Shown here piece by piece: positions 1-8,170 of a stretch of DNA of 64,000 bases. The number at the start of each line of letters is the position of its first letter. Position 1 is the stretch's first letter. Under the pieces are notes generated by a model, which was given only the letters and a program-made list of their open reading frames with translations, was not told where the DNA came from and did no database searches. Made by a program: the position numbers and the translations under genes. The DNA is from Pseudarthrobacter sp. NamB4. GTDB taxonomy: Bacteria; Actinomycetota; Actinomycetes; Actinomycetales; Micrococcaceae. The stretch covers positions 186,001 to 250,000 of the forward strand of contig NZ_VAHM01000005.1 in NCBI RefSeq assembly GCF_005796185.1. The letters run 5' to 3'.

Positions 1-170
1 ATGTCCGGCCAGGCGGAGGGCTCCGCCGTCACGGACCGCAGAAGATCCGCGTTCGTGGATCCCGTGGAATCCACCACCTCGAGCCGGGGAATGCCGGCCG
101 CGGACAGGAAGTCCTGGTCCGCGAGTTCCCTCCGGTTCAGAGGCGTGCCGGGGGCATGTGCGTCATCCAT
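1..170 (-). CDS. birA: Biotin--[acetyl-CoA-carboxylase] ligase, N-terminal fragment
   Basis: This is the start of a minus-strand gene that runs off the left edge. The ATG is at 170, and the first 56 residues include LEVVDSTGSTNADLL, the conserved N-terminal substrate-binding stretch of biotin protein ligases. The enzyme makes biotinyl-AMP and attaches biotin to the lysine of biotin carboxyl carrier domains. There is no room for a DNA-binding domain before the ligase motif, so this is a monofunctional actinobacterial type rather than a repressor-ligase. The nearby acyl-CoA carboxylase genes (beta at 1.3 kb, biotinylated alpha at 12.8 kb) are the natural client. The catalytic core lies outside the window. 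Confidence 0.85.
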   Translation of the reverse strand, partial: MDDAHAPGTPLNRRELADQDFLSAAGIPRLEVVDSTGSTNADLLRSVTAEPSAWPD

Positions 171-176
171 ACCTAA

Positions 177-182
177 ACTCTA
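177..182 (-). promoter_or_regulatory. -10 box of a probable leaderless birA promoter
   Basis: On the minus strand TAGAGT is followed by exactly 6 nt and then the ATG of birA. A TAnnnT box at this distance places the transcription start on the A of the start codon. No Shine-Dalgarno sequence is visible. Confidence 0.5.
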
Positions 183-205
183 CCGACACGGGCCGGGCGT
201 CCCGG

Positions 206-1093
206 CTACAGGAAAATGTCCGGGACCAGGCTCTCCTCGGGCGTCCCCAGGCTGTACGGACGGAAGTCAGTGACTCCCGCTGCCGCGAGCACCTCTTCGT
301 CTGTATAGAAATTGCCGCTGGGCCGGCCGCCGGCCCGCAGATTGCTGCCGGTCAGCACGGCATGGGCAGCGTCCGCCATGATTTGCGGACCACGGGCGGC
401 CTGGACCATCGCCTCGCCTTGGGGCATGTTCCTGATGGCCGCCGTATCGATCAGGGTGCACGGCCAGAGCGAATTGACCCTGATACCGTCCGCCTTGAGC
501 TCCTCGGCAAGTCCCAGGGTAGTAAGGCTCATCCCGTACTTCGCCATGGTGTAGGCGAGGTGTTTTCCGGCCCAGTGCGGATCGAGGTTCAGCGGCGGCG
601 ACAGGGTCAGGATGCGGCCCTGGCGCGAGGCCCGCAGCGCCGGCAACGCCAGCTTGGACATCAGGAAGGTGCCCCGGACGTTGATGTCCTGCATCAGGTC
701 GTACTTTTTCATGTCGACGTCGTCCGTGCGGGAGAGGTCGATGGCGGAAGCGTTGTTGACCACGACGTCGATGCCGCCAAAGCGGTCCATCGCCGAAGCC
801 ACGGCGCGCGCAACGTCGTCGTCATTCCGGACGTCACCTACGAGGGGTAGAGCCTGCCCGCCCGCTGCCACCAATTCCTCCGCCGCGGCATACACCGTCC
901 CGGCAAGCCTGGGATGCGGCTCCCCCGTCTTGGCCAGCAGCACGATGTTGGCACCGTCCTGTGCTGCCCGCCCGGCGATGGCAAGCCCGATCCCACGGCT
1001 GCCGCCGGAGATCAGGAGGGTCTGCCCCCGGAGCGATCCGGCCGCCTGATAGGGGCCTGCGTGGCGCTGGAAAGCGTCATTGCTCGAAGTCAT
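206..1093 (-). CDS. SDR family oxidoreductase (HSDL2-like)
   Basis: This is a short-chain dehydrogenase of about 295 residues. It has the Rossmann dinucleotide motif SGGSRGIG near the N-terminus, the structural NNAS motif and the catalytic YTMAK (Tyr-x-x-x-Lys). The later SLWP and NFYTDEEV segments resemble the HSDL2-like NAD(P)-dependent SDR group, whose substrates are usually lipid or carbonyl compounds; the substrate here cannot be told. I chose the ATG at 1093 over an in-frame ATG at 1111 because a TAnnnT box lies 6 nt upstream of 1093 and the extra six residues add nothing conserved. It follows birA's orientation and is divergent from the carboxylase beta gene. Confidence 0.85.
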   Translation of the reverse strand: MTSSNDAFQRHAGPYQAAGSLRGQTLLISGGSRGIGLAIAGRAAQDGANIVLLAKTGEPHPRLAGTVYAAAEELVAAGGQALPLVGDVRNDDDVARAVASAMDRFGGIDVVVNNASAIDLSRTDDVDMKKYDLMQDINVRGTFLMSKLALPALRASRQGRILTLSPPLNLDPHWAGKHLAYTMAKYGMSLTTLGLAEELKADGIRVNSLWPCTLIDTAAIRNMPQGEAMVQAARGPQIMADAAHAVLTGSNLRAGGRPSGNFYTDEEVLAAAGVTDFRPYSLGTPEESLVPDIFL

Positions 1094-1099
1094 GGGACC

Positions 1100-1105
1100 A
1101 CTGTA
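1100..1105 (-). promoter_or_regulatory. -10 box of a probable leaderless SDR promoter
   Basis: TACAGT on the minus strand lies exactly 6 nt before the ATG at 1093. This spacing predicts a leaderless transcript. Confidence 0.45.
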
Positions 1106-1163
1106 ACCCAATCAAGTTACCCCTCAGTAACATGCCCGTGCCGCTGAGGGCGGCGCAGAAAAT

Positions 1164-1178
1164 TGTAGGTTCCCTACA
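1164..1178. promoter_or_regulatory. Inverted repeat upstream of acyl-CoA carboxylase beta (site 1 of 2)
   Basis: TGTAG-GTTCC-CTACA is a perfect 5-bp inverted repeat with a 5-bp centre, 134 bp before the beta-subunit start. A candidate -10 box, TAGACT, lies at 1202-1207. An almost identical site (12684-12700) stands before the alpha subunit gene. Sharing between the two subunit genes of one enzyme suggests a dedicated regulator, possibly TetR-type; the regulator is not identifiable in this window. Confidence 0.55.
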
Positions 1179-1311
1179 GCCGTGGGGGCCGGAAGCGTCA
1201 CTAGACTTGCCAGCAGGGTTCGTCCTTTGTGTGGAAGCTACTTAAACCCCACAGCACAGCCCGCGAGCGCCAGCACCACGAATCAATCTGCTACAGAGCC
1301 GGAGATACTTG

Positions 1312-2895
1312 ATGAGCCACGATCTGACAACGACAGCGGGAAAGATCGCCGACTTCCGCGACCGCCAGGCACGTGCCGAACAGCCCTCCGGCCCAGAAGC
1401 AATCGAAAAGCAGCATGCGCGCGGCAAGAACACCGCACGGGAGCGCATTGGCCTGCTGCTGGATGAAGACTCGTTCGTCGAATTCGACGCCCTTGCCGTG
1501 CACCGCTCCACCGCATTCGGCATGGAAAAGAAGAAGCCGCTCGGGGACGGCCTGGTGTCGGGCTACGGCACGGTGGATGGCCGGCTGGTGGCCGTTTACA
1601 GCCAGGACTTCACGGTATACGGCGGCTCCCTCAGCCAGGTCAACGGCGAGAAGATCGTCAAGGTCCAGGAATTCGCACTGCGCAATGGGTGCCCGGTGGT
1701 GGGCATCCTGGATGGCGGCGGCGCCCGCATCCAGGAGGGTGTAGCGTCGCTGGCCATGTTCGCCGATATCTTCCGCAACAATGTCCATGCCTCGGGTGTG
1801 GTGCCGCAGATCTCCCTGATCATGGGCCCCTCCGCCGGCGGTGCCGCCTACTCCCCCGCACTCACGGACTATGTGGTGATGGTGGACAAGACCTCCCACA
1901 TGTTCATCACCGGACCGGATGTCATCAAGACCGTCACGGGCGAGGACGTGGATATGGAAACCCTGGGCGGTGCCCGCCAGCACAATGCCACCACGGGTAC
2001 CTCCACCTACCTCGCCTCGGACGAAGCGGACGCCATCGAGTTCGTCCGCGAACTGCTGGATTTCCTCCCCTCCAACAACCTTTCCGAAGCGCCCGTCCTT
2101 GAGCACACGCAGGTGCTGGAGCTCGACGACGACGACCTCGCCCTGGACGCACTCATCCCCGATTCCGCCAACCAGCCCTATGACATGCGCACCGTCGTCG
2201 AGCAGATCGTCGACGACGGACACTTCCTGGAGATGCAGGCGCTGTACGCCCCGAACGTGATGATCGGCTACGGCCGGGTGGAAGGCCACACCGTGGGCAT
2301 CGTTGCCAACCAGCCGCTGCAGTTCGCAGGCACGCTGGATATCGCAGCCTCGGAGAAGGCCGCCCGGTTTGTCCGGCACTGCGACGCCTTCAACATCCCC
2401 ATCATCACCCTGGTGGACGTTCCCGGCTTCCTGCCGGGCAAGGACCAGGAGTTCCAGGGCATCATCCGCCGCGGTGCGAAACTCCTCTACGCCTACGCAG
2501 AAGCAACCGTGCCCAAGTTGACCGTCATCACCCGCAAGGCCTATGGCGGTGCGTATATCGTGATGGGCTCCAAGAAGCTGGGCGCCGACCTGAACCTGGC
2601 CTGGCCCACCGCCCAGATTGGTGTCATGGGCGCTCAGGGCGCCGTCAACATCCTCTACCGCCGGGACCTTGCGGCAGTGGCCGAAGCCGGGGGCGACATA
2701 GAGGCCCGCCGCGCCGAAGTCATCCGGCAGTATGAAGAGGAGCTCCTGAACCCCTACCAGGCGGCCGAGCTCGGTTACGTGGACGCCGTGATCGCCCCGT
2801 CCGAGACCCGGATGCAGATCATCAAGGGCCTGCGTGCCCTGCGGGACAAGCGCGCGAGCCTGCCCGCCAAGAAGCATGGAAACATTCCGCTGTGA
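1312..2895 (+). CDS. accD5: Acyl-CoA carboxylase, beta (carboxyltransferase) subunit
   Basis: The product is a carboxyltransferase of 527 residues that moves the carboxyl group from carboxybiotin to acetyl- or propionyl-CoA, giving malonyl- or methylmalonyl-CoA for fatty-acid and related lipid synthesis. The length matches PccB/AccD5 proteins. The N-terminal crotonase-like half has the GGARIQEGV and [13 protein letters not shown] oxyanion-hole loops; the C-terminal half has [27 protein letters not shown] and MGAQGAVNI. The start is the ATG at 1312 with GGAG 7 nt upstream; a TTG directly before it is unlikely. Its stop overlaps the GTG of the epsilon subunit. Whether it prefers acetyl- or propionyl-CoA cannot be decided by eye, so accD5 is the closest name, not a proven one. 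Confidence 0.93.
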   Translation: MSHDLTTTAGKIADFRDRQARAEQPSGPEAIEKQHARGKNTARERIGLLLDEDSFVEFDALAVHRSTAFGMEKKKPLGDGLVSGYGTVDGRLVAVYSQDFTVYGGSLSQVNGEKIVKVQEFALRNGCPVVGILDGGGARIQEGVASLAMFADIFRNNVHASGVVPQISLIMGPSAGGAAYSPALTDYVVMVDKTSHMFITGPDVIKTVTGEDVDMETLGGARQHNATTGTSTYLASDEADAIEFVRELLDFLPSNNLSEAPVLEHTQVLELDDDDLALDALIPDSANQPYDMRTVVEQIVDDGHFLEMQALYAPNVMIGYGRVEGHTVGIVANQPLQFAGTLDIAASEKAARFVRHCDAFNIPIITLVDVPGFLPGKDQEFQGIIRRGAKLLYAYAEATVPKLTVITRKAYGGAYIVMGSKKLGADLNLAWPTAQIGVMGAQGAVNILYRRDLAAVAEAGGDIEARRAEVIRQYEEELLNPYQAAELGYVDAVIAPSETRMQIIKGLRALRDKRASLPAKKHGNIPL

Positions 2896-3128
2896 TCCCC
2901 AACGAACCTGCTGACGGGAACCAGCCAGCCGCTGAACCGCTGCTCTCTGTGGTGAAAGGACAGCCCACTGCCGAGGAGCTCGCGGCCCTGACCGCCGTCG
3001 TCCTCTCCCTGGGCGTTGCTGAACCGGCCCGGACGGACAAGCCGCCGGTCCGGCACTGGGTGCGCCGCCAGCAGCTCAGGCTGGAGCCGACACCCGGCCC
3101 GGGCGCGTGGAAGCGGAGCCGCGGCTAG
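2892..3128 (+). CDS. accE: Acyl-CoA carboxylase epsilon subunit
   Basis: This small protein of 78 residues has [18 protein letters not shown], the short conserved block of actinobacterial acyl-CoA carboxylase epsilon subunits, and a basic tail. Epsilon subunits bind the alpha-beta complex and raise its activity. The GTG start overlaps the beta-subunit stop by 4 nt (GTGA), so translation is coupled. Its usual partner order (beta, epsilon, maf, alpha) is interrupted here by about 9 kb of unrelated genes. Confidence 0.88.
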   Translation: MIPNEPADGNQPAAEPLLSVVKGQPTAEELAALTAVVLSLGVAEPARTDKPPVRHWVRRQQLRLEPTPGPGAWKRSRG

Positions 3129-3130
3129 GG

Positions 3131-3194
3131 TGCTCCCCACCGCCTTCTCCAACCTCGCTGCGCTCGGGCAGGGCACCCTCGGCGGCGTGGGCCC
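3131..3194 (+). repeat. Dispersed intergenic repeat, copy A
   Basis: This stretch starts CTCCCCACCG and ends GGCGTGGGCCC, with CTCGCTGCGCTCGG in the middle. The reverse complement of 4986-5046 and the sequence 52087-52201 carry the same blocks in the same order. All three lie in intergenic gaps just after a stop codon or between genes. The function is unknown. Confidence 0.6.
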
Positions 3195-3233
3195 ATCCGC
3201 TCCAACCTCCTTTCTAAAGGCTAAGGGCGCGGT

Positions 3234-3239
3234 TAGTCT
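3234..3239 (+). promoter_or_regulatory. -10 box of a probable leaderless DUF885 promoter
   Basis: TAGTCT is followed by 6 nt and then the GTG at 3246. No Shine-Dalgarno sequence precedes the start, which fits a leaderless mRNA. Confidence 0.5.
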
Positions 3240-3245
3240 CGTTGA

Positions 3246-4931
3246 GTGACTACCGACACTGCACCTGCCGCCCGCCCGCACACCCGAATCGACGCCGTCG
3301 CAGATGACTACACCGAGACGCTCATCAGGCTCAACCCGTCCTTCGCCACCACCCTTGGCGTCCCCGGACACGAAAGCGAGTACCAGGACTTCTCCCCCGC
3401 CGGGATCGCCGAATTCGCGGAAGCTGCCCGGAAGGCCCTGGGGGACCTCGAAGGCCTCGAGCCGGAAGACGACGTCGACGCCGTCACCCTTGACGCCATG
3501 CAGGAGCGGCTGAGCCTGCAGCTGCTGATCCACGCCTCGGGCTGGGACTACGCGGACCTCAACAACATTGCCTCCCCGGCCCAGGACATCCGCGCCATCT
3601 TCGACCTGATGCCGACCGCGACCGAGCAGGACTGGCTGCATATCGCAGGCCGCGCCCAGAACGTTCCTGCAGCCATCGACGGCTACACCGAATCGCTGCG
3701 CCTCGCCAAGGACGCCGGCAGGGTGGCCGCAGTGCGGCAGGTGAAGATCGTTATCGAGCAGGTCACCAAGTACGCCGCGGAGGACGGCTTCTTTGCGAAG
3801 CTGGCTGCCGGAGCGTCCACATCCGCCGGGCCATTGCCCGCCGCCGTGCAGCAAAAGCTCGACGGCGGTGCTGCCGCCGCCCGATTGGCCTACGCCGGGC
3901 TGGCCGAATTCCTCCGCACAGAGCTGCTCCCCGCGGCGCCGGAAAAGGACGCCGTGGGCCGGGCCCGTTACGCGCTGGCCTCCCGTTCCTTCCTGGGCGC
4001 CACTGTAGACCTGGAGGAAACCTATGCCTGGGGCGTGGAGGAACTCGACCGGATCATCGCCCAGCAGGAACAGGTGGCGGATGCCATCAAGGCCGGCGCC
4101 AGCATCGCCGAAGCCAAGGACATCCTGAACAACGATCCCGCCCGCCAGCTGAAAGGGAAGGAAGCCCTGCGGGAATGGATGCAGGAACTCTCCGACAAAG
4201 CCGTGGCTGAACTGGCCGGCGTCCACTTCGACATCCCGGACGTCATGAAGAAGCTGGAATGCCTCATCGCCCCCACTGACGAGGGCGGCATCTACTACAC
4301 AGGACCCTCCGACGACTTCAGCCGGCCCGGCCGCATGTGGTGGTCCGTCCCCGCAGGGGAAGACACCTTCACCACCTGGGCCGAAACCACTACCGTCTAC
4401 CACGAGGGCGTCCCCGGGCACCACCTCCAGGTGGCCACAGCCACCTACCGGCGCGAACTGCTCAACAAGTGGCGGCGCAACGTCTGCTGGACCTCCGGCC
4501 ACGGCGAAGGCTGGGCCCTGTACGCCGAAAAGCTGATGCAGGAACTGGGCTACCTGAACGACCCCGGCGACCACATGGGCATGCTGGACATGCAGCGGAT
4601 GCGTGCCGCCCGCGTGGTGTTCGATATCGGCATGCACCTTGAACTGGACGTCCCCGAACGCTGGGGCACCGGCACCTGGACTGCAGACAAGGGCTACGAA
4701 TTCCTCAAGGAGAACCTGCCCATCAGCGAAGGCCAGCTGAACTTCGAGTTCACCCGCTACCTGGGCTGGCCCGGCCAGGCACCCTCCTACAAAGTGGGGC
4801 AGCGCCTCTGGGAACAGATCCGCGCCGAACTCGAAGCCCGCCCCGGGTTCGACCTTAAGGAGTTCCATACAAGGGCCCTGAACATCGGCTCTGTTGGACT
4901 GGACACGCTCCGGCGGGCGCTGCTTACCTAG
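3246..4931 (+). CDS. DUF885 family protein, probable zinc-dependent hydrolase
   Basis: The protein has 561 residues, the usual size for the DUF885 family. The C-terminal half has YHEGVPGHH, the HExxxxH-like signature thought to bind zinc and place the family among metallopeptidase-like hydrolases, followed by SGHGEGWALYAEKLMQELG, another conserved block with acidic ligand candidates. There is no signal peptide, so it should be cytoplasmic. The physiological substrate is unknown. It has its own probable leaderless promoter and is flanked on both sides by copies of the same intergenic repeat. The family assignment is firm; the activity is inferred from the family. Confidence 0.85.
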   Translation: MTTDTAPAARPHTRIDAVADDYTETLIRLNPSFATTLGVPGHESEYQDFSPAGIAEFAEAARKALGDLEGLEPEDDVDAVTLDAMQERLSLQLLIHASGWDYADLNNIASPAQDIRAIFDLMPTATEQDWLHIAGRAQNVPAAIDGYTESLRLAKDAGRVAAVRQVKIVIEQVTKYAAEDGFFAKLAAGASTSAGPLPAAVQQKLDGGAAAARLAYAGLAEFLRTELLPAAPEKDAVGRARYALASRSFLGATVDLEETYAWGVEELDRIIAQQEQVADAIKAGASIAEAKDILNNDPARQLKGKEALREWMQELSDKAVAELAGVHFDIPDVMKKLECLIAPTDEGGIYYTGPSDDFSRPGRMWWSVPAGEDTFTTWAETTTVYHEGVPGHHLQVATATYRRELLNKWRRNVCWTSGHGEGWALYAEKLMQELGYLNDPGDHMGMLDMQRMRAARVVFDIGMHLELDVPERWGTGTWTADKGYEFLKENLPISEGQLNFEFTRYLGWPGQAPSYKVGQRLWEQIRAELEARPGFDLKEFHTRALNIGSVGLDTLRRALLT

Positions 4932-4985
4932 CCCTCGCCTTCGGTGCGGGAGGACAACATCCTCTGCATGCTGCTCCTTCCTCGC

Positions 4986-5046
4986 GGGCCCACGCCGGCA
5001 CGGTTCCCTGGCCGAGCTTGCGAGGCTAGGCAGCCGGTGGGGAGCA
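4986..5046 (-). repeat. Dispersed intergenic repeat, copy B
   Basis: Read on the minus strand this begins TGCTCCCCACCGGCT, has CTCGCAAGCTCGG in the middle and ends GCCGGCGTGGGCCC. It matches copies A and C in block order. It lies in the 303-bp gap between the DUF885 gene and the symporter. In the rest of that gap I see only an AT-richer stretch around 5090-5230, which must hold the symporter promoter, but no convincing -35/-10 pair. Confidence 0.6.
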
Positions 5047-5234
5047 TGCTTCCGGATGCCGCCCTCCCACCCCTTGTAGCGAGACATTAAGCACACCTTG
5101 GCCGGGAATAAGTAACATAACGGGCTGACACCCTTGATTTTCCGGGGTTTTGGCGCTTTGAGTGGAACCTTGGGCCCGTAATGTTTCTCAATGTTCGTTC
5201 GCCGTGGTATTGGGTGGAGGTCTAGCTTGTTCTG

Positions 5235-6677
5235 GTGAGCACTCAGACAAGCACCCCCTCCCCCGCAGGGAAGACCGGTTTCCAGCTGCCCAAGTGGGCT
5301 GGCTCCTTCGGCTTCCAGATCATTGCCGCCCTTATCGTCGGGCTGGGCCTCGGCCTGTTGGCCAAGTACACCGGCAGCACCAAGGCCAGCCCCAACGGCC
5401 TTGGCGCCACGCTGCAGACCATCGGCTCCAGCTATGTGTCACTGCTGCAGACCGCCGTCGTCCCCCTGATCTTCACCGCTGTCGTCAGTTCCATCTCCAA
5501 CCTTCGCCAGGTGTCCAACGCCGCGAAGCTTGCATGGAACACCCTGCTGTGGTTCGCCATCACCTCACTGATCGCCGTCCTGATCGGCATCGGTTTGGGC
5601 GTCCTCCTGCAGCCCGGTTCCAACACCGGCATCACCGGGGAAGCCAAGTACTCCGGCAAGTCCGGTGACTGGTGGGCGTTCCTGGTGGGACTGTTCCCCA
5701 AGAACTTCCTGGGTTTGGGTGCCAGCTCCACCGTCGCTGAGTCCGGTGCCGTCACCACGTCCGTCAGCTTCAACGTCCTGCAGATCCTGGTGATCGCCAT
5801 CGCCGTCGGCGTCGCTGCCCTCAAGGTGGGCAAGGCCGCTGAACCCTTCCTGAACCTCAACGCCTCGGCCCTGGCCGTAATCCAGAAGGTCCTCTGGTGG
5901 ATCATCCGCATCGCACCGCTGGGCACCGTTGGCCTCATCGGCAACGCCGTCGCCGTCTACGGCTGGGACACCATCGGCTCCCTCGGCAAGTTCACCTTTG
6001 CCATCTACGTTGGCCTGGCACTGGTGCTCTTCGCGGTCTACCCCATCCTGGTCCGCACCCACGGCCTGTCCGTCAAGCAGTACTTCTCCGGCGTGTGGCC
6101 CGCCGTCCAGCTGGCCTTCGTCTCCCGCTCCTCCGTTGGCACGCTGCCCCTCACCCAGCGGGTCACTGAGCGCAGCCTCGGCGTCCCCCGCGCCTACGCT
6201 TCCTTCGCCGTTCCGCTGGGCGCCACCACCAAGATGGACGGCTGCGCCGCCATCTACCCCGCAATCTCCGCGATCTTCGTTGCCCAGTTCTTCGGTATCC
6301 AGCTGGATTTCAGCCAGTACCTGCTGATCGCCCTGGTTTCCGTCCTTGGTTCCGCCGCAACCGCCGGAACCACCGGCGCCGTGGTGATGCTCACCCTGAC
6401 GCTGTCCACGCTGGGACTGCCCCTGGCCGGCGTCGGACTCCTCCTGGCCATCGACCCGATCCTGGACATGGGCCGCACAGCCGTGAACGTGGCCGGCCAG
6501 GCCCTGGTCCCCACCATCGTGGCCAAGCGCCAGGGGATCCTGGACGAGCAGCTGTACAACGCCGCCCGGAACGGCACGCCGTTTGTTGACGAAACGGTCG
6601 ACGCCGAGCCTGCCGCTTCCACCGATGGAATCACTACGGACACCGCTCCGCGCGACCTCGCAGGTTCCAAGGCCTAG
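5235..6677 (+). CDS. Dicarboxylate/amino acid:cation symporter (DAACS family)
   Basis: This membrane protein of 480 residues has about eight hydrophobic segments and the two re-entrant hairpin regions of the GltP/DctA family: the serine-rich SRSSVGTLPLT (near residue 296) and the C-terminal GAVVMLTLTLSTLGLPLAG with DPILDMGRTAVNVAG. PLGATTKMDGCA matches the ligand- and sodium-binding segment. It should import glutamate/aspartate or C4-dicarboxylates with cations; residues alone do not separate the two. The GTG start has GGAGG 14 nt upstream, a long spacing, and a stop lies just upstream in frame. The terminator after its stop has been split by an IS insertion. Confidence 0.9.
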   Translation: MSTQTSTPSPAGKTGFQLPKWAGSFGFQIIAALIVGLGLGLLAKYTGSTKASPNGLGATLQTIGSSYVSLLQTAVVPLIFTAVVSSISNLRQVSNAAKLAWNTLLWFAITSLIAVLIGIGLGVLLQPGSNTGITGEAKYSGKSGDWWAFLVGLFPKNFLGLGASSTVAESGAVTTSVSFNVLQILVIAIAVGVAALKVGKAAEPFLNLNASALAVIQKVLWWIIRIAPLGTVGLIGNAVAVYGWDTIGSLGKFTFAIYVGLALVLFAVYPILVRTHGLSVKQYFSGVWPAVQLAFVSRSSVGTLPLTQRVTERSLGVPRAYASFAVPLGATTKMDGCAAIYPAISAIFVAQFFGIQLDFSQYLLIALVSVLGSAATAGTTGAVVMLTLTLSTLGLPLAGVGLLLAIDPILDMGRTAVNVAGQALVPTIVAKRQGILDEQLYNAARNGTPFVDETVDAEPAASTDGITTDTAPRDLAGSKA

Positions 6678-6704
6678 CGGCCAGTTGCCCACCCTGAGCA
6701 GAAG

Positions 6705-6717
6705 AAGAAGTCCCCGG
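6705..6717 (+). terminator. Left arm of a terminator split by the IS element
   Basis: AAGAAGTCCCCGG here is the exact reverse complement of CCGGGGACTTCTT at 8171-8183 on the other side of the insertion sequence. Together they would form a 13-bp hairpin followed by T-rich sequence, 30 bp after the symporter stop. The IS sits in what was the loop. Confidence 0.65.
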
Positions 6718-6724
6718 TTGCACT

Positions 6725-6750
6725 TGAACTGCTCCCCGGAAGTTGGACTG
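6725..6750 (+). repeat. Left terminal inverted repeat of the IS
   Basis: The 26 bp match the reverse complement of 8138-8163 with one mismatch at position 15. Confidence 0.85.
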
Positions 6751-6782
6751 AGAAATTCAGTTCCGACTTCCGGGGAGCAGTT
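6727..6782 (+). terminator. Hairpin at the IS left end, terminator-like
   Basis: A perfect 17-bp stem (6727-6743 with 6766-6782) with a 22-nt loop runs directly into a T tract. The stem re-uses the terminal repeat, so the IS end carries an inverted copy of itself. Such a structure can block read-in transcription into the transposase, and here it may also replace the symporter terminator that the insertion destroyed. Confidence 0.65.
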
Positions 6783-6784
6783 TT

Positions 6785-7273
6785 TTGCATGCACGTAGTT
6801 CGTTGTCAGAGGATCAGCGCGAGGCCGCTGTAGCGTGGTTTGAGAAGGGCATCGCAGATACGGCGACAGCCGGTTTGCTGGGAGTCTCTCGCGGGCCGGT
6901 AAAGCTTCTCTATCGGCGGTGGAAGATCCATGGTCGAGGAGCGTTGGTGGCCAAACCGACAAGGCATGCGTACTCGTTCGAATTCAAGCTTGCATTGGTC
7001 GAACGGTTCATCGCGGGTGAGACTGCCCCTGATCTTGCGGCAGAGGCGGGTTTGTCCTCTCCGGGGTTACTGAAAACGTGGGCCCGTGCGTACCGTCGCG
7101 AGGGAGCGGACGCGTTGCGCCCGAAGCCTAAAGGCAGGCCCCAGGCTCCGCCGGCCGCGCAGCACGCAGAAGTATCCGAACTGGAGCGGTTGCGGCGGGA
7201 GAACGAGCGGCTCCGGGCGGAAGTGGCTTACCTGGGAAAATTGCGGGCCTTGAGGGCGCAGGAACGACGGTGA
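6785..7273 (+). CDS. IS3-family transposase OrfA
   Basis: OrfA has up to 162 residues and carries two helix-turn-helix regions (TAGLLGVSRGPVKLLYRRW and DLAAEAGLSSPGLLKTWARA) for binding the inverted repeats. It ends in a leucine-zipper-like coiled coil, ELERLRRENERLRAEVAYL, for dimerisation. The reading frame opens with a TTG at 6785; a TTG at 6803 is another possible start, and neither has a strong ribosome site. The stop overlaps the OrfB GTG by 4 nt. Confidence 0.82.
   Translation: MHARSSLSEDQREAAVAWFEKGIADTATAGLLGVSRGPVKLLYRRWKIHGRGALVAKPTRHAYSFEFKLALVERFIAGETAPDLAAEAGLSSPGLLKTWARAYRREGADALRPKPKGRPQAPPAAQHAEVSELERLRRENERLRAEVAYLGKLRALRAQERR
7234..7240 (+). promoter_or_regulatory. Candidate -1 programmed frameshift site
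   Basis: GGGAAAA is read in the OrfA phase as G-GGA-AAA, the X-XXY-YYZ form that allows tandem slippage. After a -1 shift the frame stays open through to the OrfB start at 7270, so an OrfAB fusion transposase can be made, as in other IS3 elements. Confidence 0.6.
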
Positions 7274-8124
7274 AGGTCCAGGCCATCATCGCCCTCAAGG
7301 CTGACTTTCCGCTGCCGGTTCTGCTTCAGGTCTCCGGCTTGGCCGGGTCGACTTTCTTCTATCACCAGGCCCGTCTCCGGAATCCCGACCCCCAAGAGGC
7401 GATCAAGGCCGCGGTCACGGAAATTTTCAACAAGAATCATGGCCGCTACGGGCATCGGCGCATCCATACCGAGATGGTCAAGCACGGGTGGACTGCCGCA
7501 AAGAAGACCGTGCTGAAGCTCATGCGTTCCCTGGGGCTCGTCTGCAAAGTACGGCGGAAGAAGCGTTATAACTCCTACCAAGGCGGTCAGGGCGGGGTTG
7601 CCCCGAACGTGCTCAACAGGGAGTTCGAGGCGGATGCGCCGAACCGGAAGCGGGTAACGGATGTGACCGAATTGAGCGTTGGCGACCGAAAGCTCTACCT
7701 CTCGCCAATCATGGATCTCTTCGACCGGCAGGTCATCTCCTACTCCATTGGAATGTCACCGAATCTGGAGCTCGTCAACACTTCGCTGCGTCAGGCCCTT
7801 GCACGTCTTGAGCAAGGCCAGCAGCCGCTTGTGCACTCAGAACAGGGATTCCAGTACCAGCACGTGTCCTGGCGCAATCTGCTGCAGGACGCCGGCGCGG
7901 TCCAGTCGATGTCCCGTAAGGGCAACTGCTACGACAACGCCGTGATGGAGAACTTTTTCGGCCACCTCAAGGAAGAACTGTTCCACCGGGTCCGGTTCCT
8001 CAACGCTGAAGCACTGGAAGCGGCCCTGCACGAGTACGTCCACTGGTACAACAACGAAAGAATCTCAACAAAGCTCGAGGGCCTGAGCCCGGTGCAATAC
8101 CGTGCCCAGGCCCTCGCGGCTTAG
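7270..8124 (+). CDS. IS3-family transposase OrfB (rve integrase core)
   Basis: OrfB has 284 residues with an HTH_21-type N-terminal region (RYGHRRIHTEM) and a retroviral integrase-like DDE domain. The first Asp is in DVTELSVGD and the Glu in CYDNAVMENFFGHLKEE. The second catalytic Asp is expected in HSDQG, but the sequence reads HSEQGFQYQH, so Glu replaces Asp. The rest of the domain looks intact to the C-terminal IEYVHWYN-type segment (HEYVHWYNNERIS). GTG may serve as start for a separate OrfB, but the frameshift fusion is the likelier active enzyme. Confidence 0.88.
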   Translation: MKVQAIIALKADFPLPVLLQVSGLAGSTFFYHQARLRNPDPQEAIKAAVTEIFNKNHGRYGHRRIHTEMVKHGWTAAKKTVLKLMRSLGLVCKVRRKKRYNSYQGGQGGVAPNVLNREFEADAPNRKRVTDVTELSVGDRKLYLSPIMDLFDRQVISYSIGMSPNLELVNTSLRQALARLEQGQQPLVHSEQGFQYQHVSWRNLLQDAGAVQSMSRKGNCYDNAVMENFFGHLKEELFHRVRFLNAEALEAALHEYVHWYNNERISTKLEGLSPVQYRAQALAA

Positions 8125-8137
8125 GATTTTATTTGGC

Positions 8138-8163
8138 CAGTCCAACTTTCGGGGAGCAGTTCA
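8138..8163 (+). repeat. Right terminal inverted repeat of the IS
   Basis: This is the reverse complement of the left repeat with one mismatch, and it ends in CA. Confidence 0.85.
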
Positions 8164-8170
8164 AAATCTC

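Larger units (their letters stand above)
6725..8163 (+). mobile_element. IS3-family insertion sequence (IS150-like), 1439 bp
   Basis: The element is bounded by 26-bp terminal inverted repeats at 6725-6750 and 8138-8163 with one mismatch, starting TGAACTGCTCCCC. It encodes two overlapping ORFs of the OrfA/OrfB type with a -1 frame relation and a slippery heptamer. The ends have the TG...CA form usual for the IS3 family. I see no clear target-site duplication (ACT on the left, AAA on the right). The element interrupts a terminator hairpin. OrfB has Glu where an Asp is expected in the HSDQG motif, so the copy may be inactive. Confidence 0.88.

Noticed and set aside
2775..5096. A 773-codon open frame on the minus strand opposite the carboxylase beta, epsilon and DUF885 genes
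   Set aside because: It is a high-GC shadow: the opposite strand encodes well-conserved proteins in three separate genes and the antisense translation shows no domain.
6718..8170. Target-site duplication at the IS ends
   Set aside because: Flanks read ACT and AAA (or CAC and AAT with the ends moved by one); no 3-5 bp match is present.
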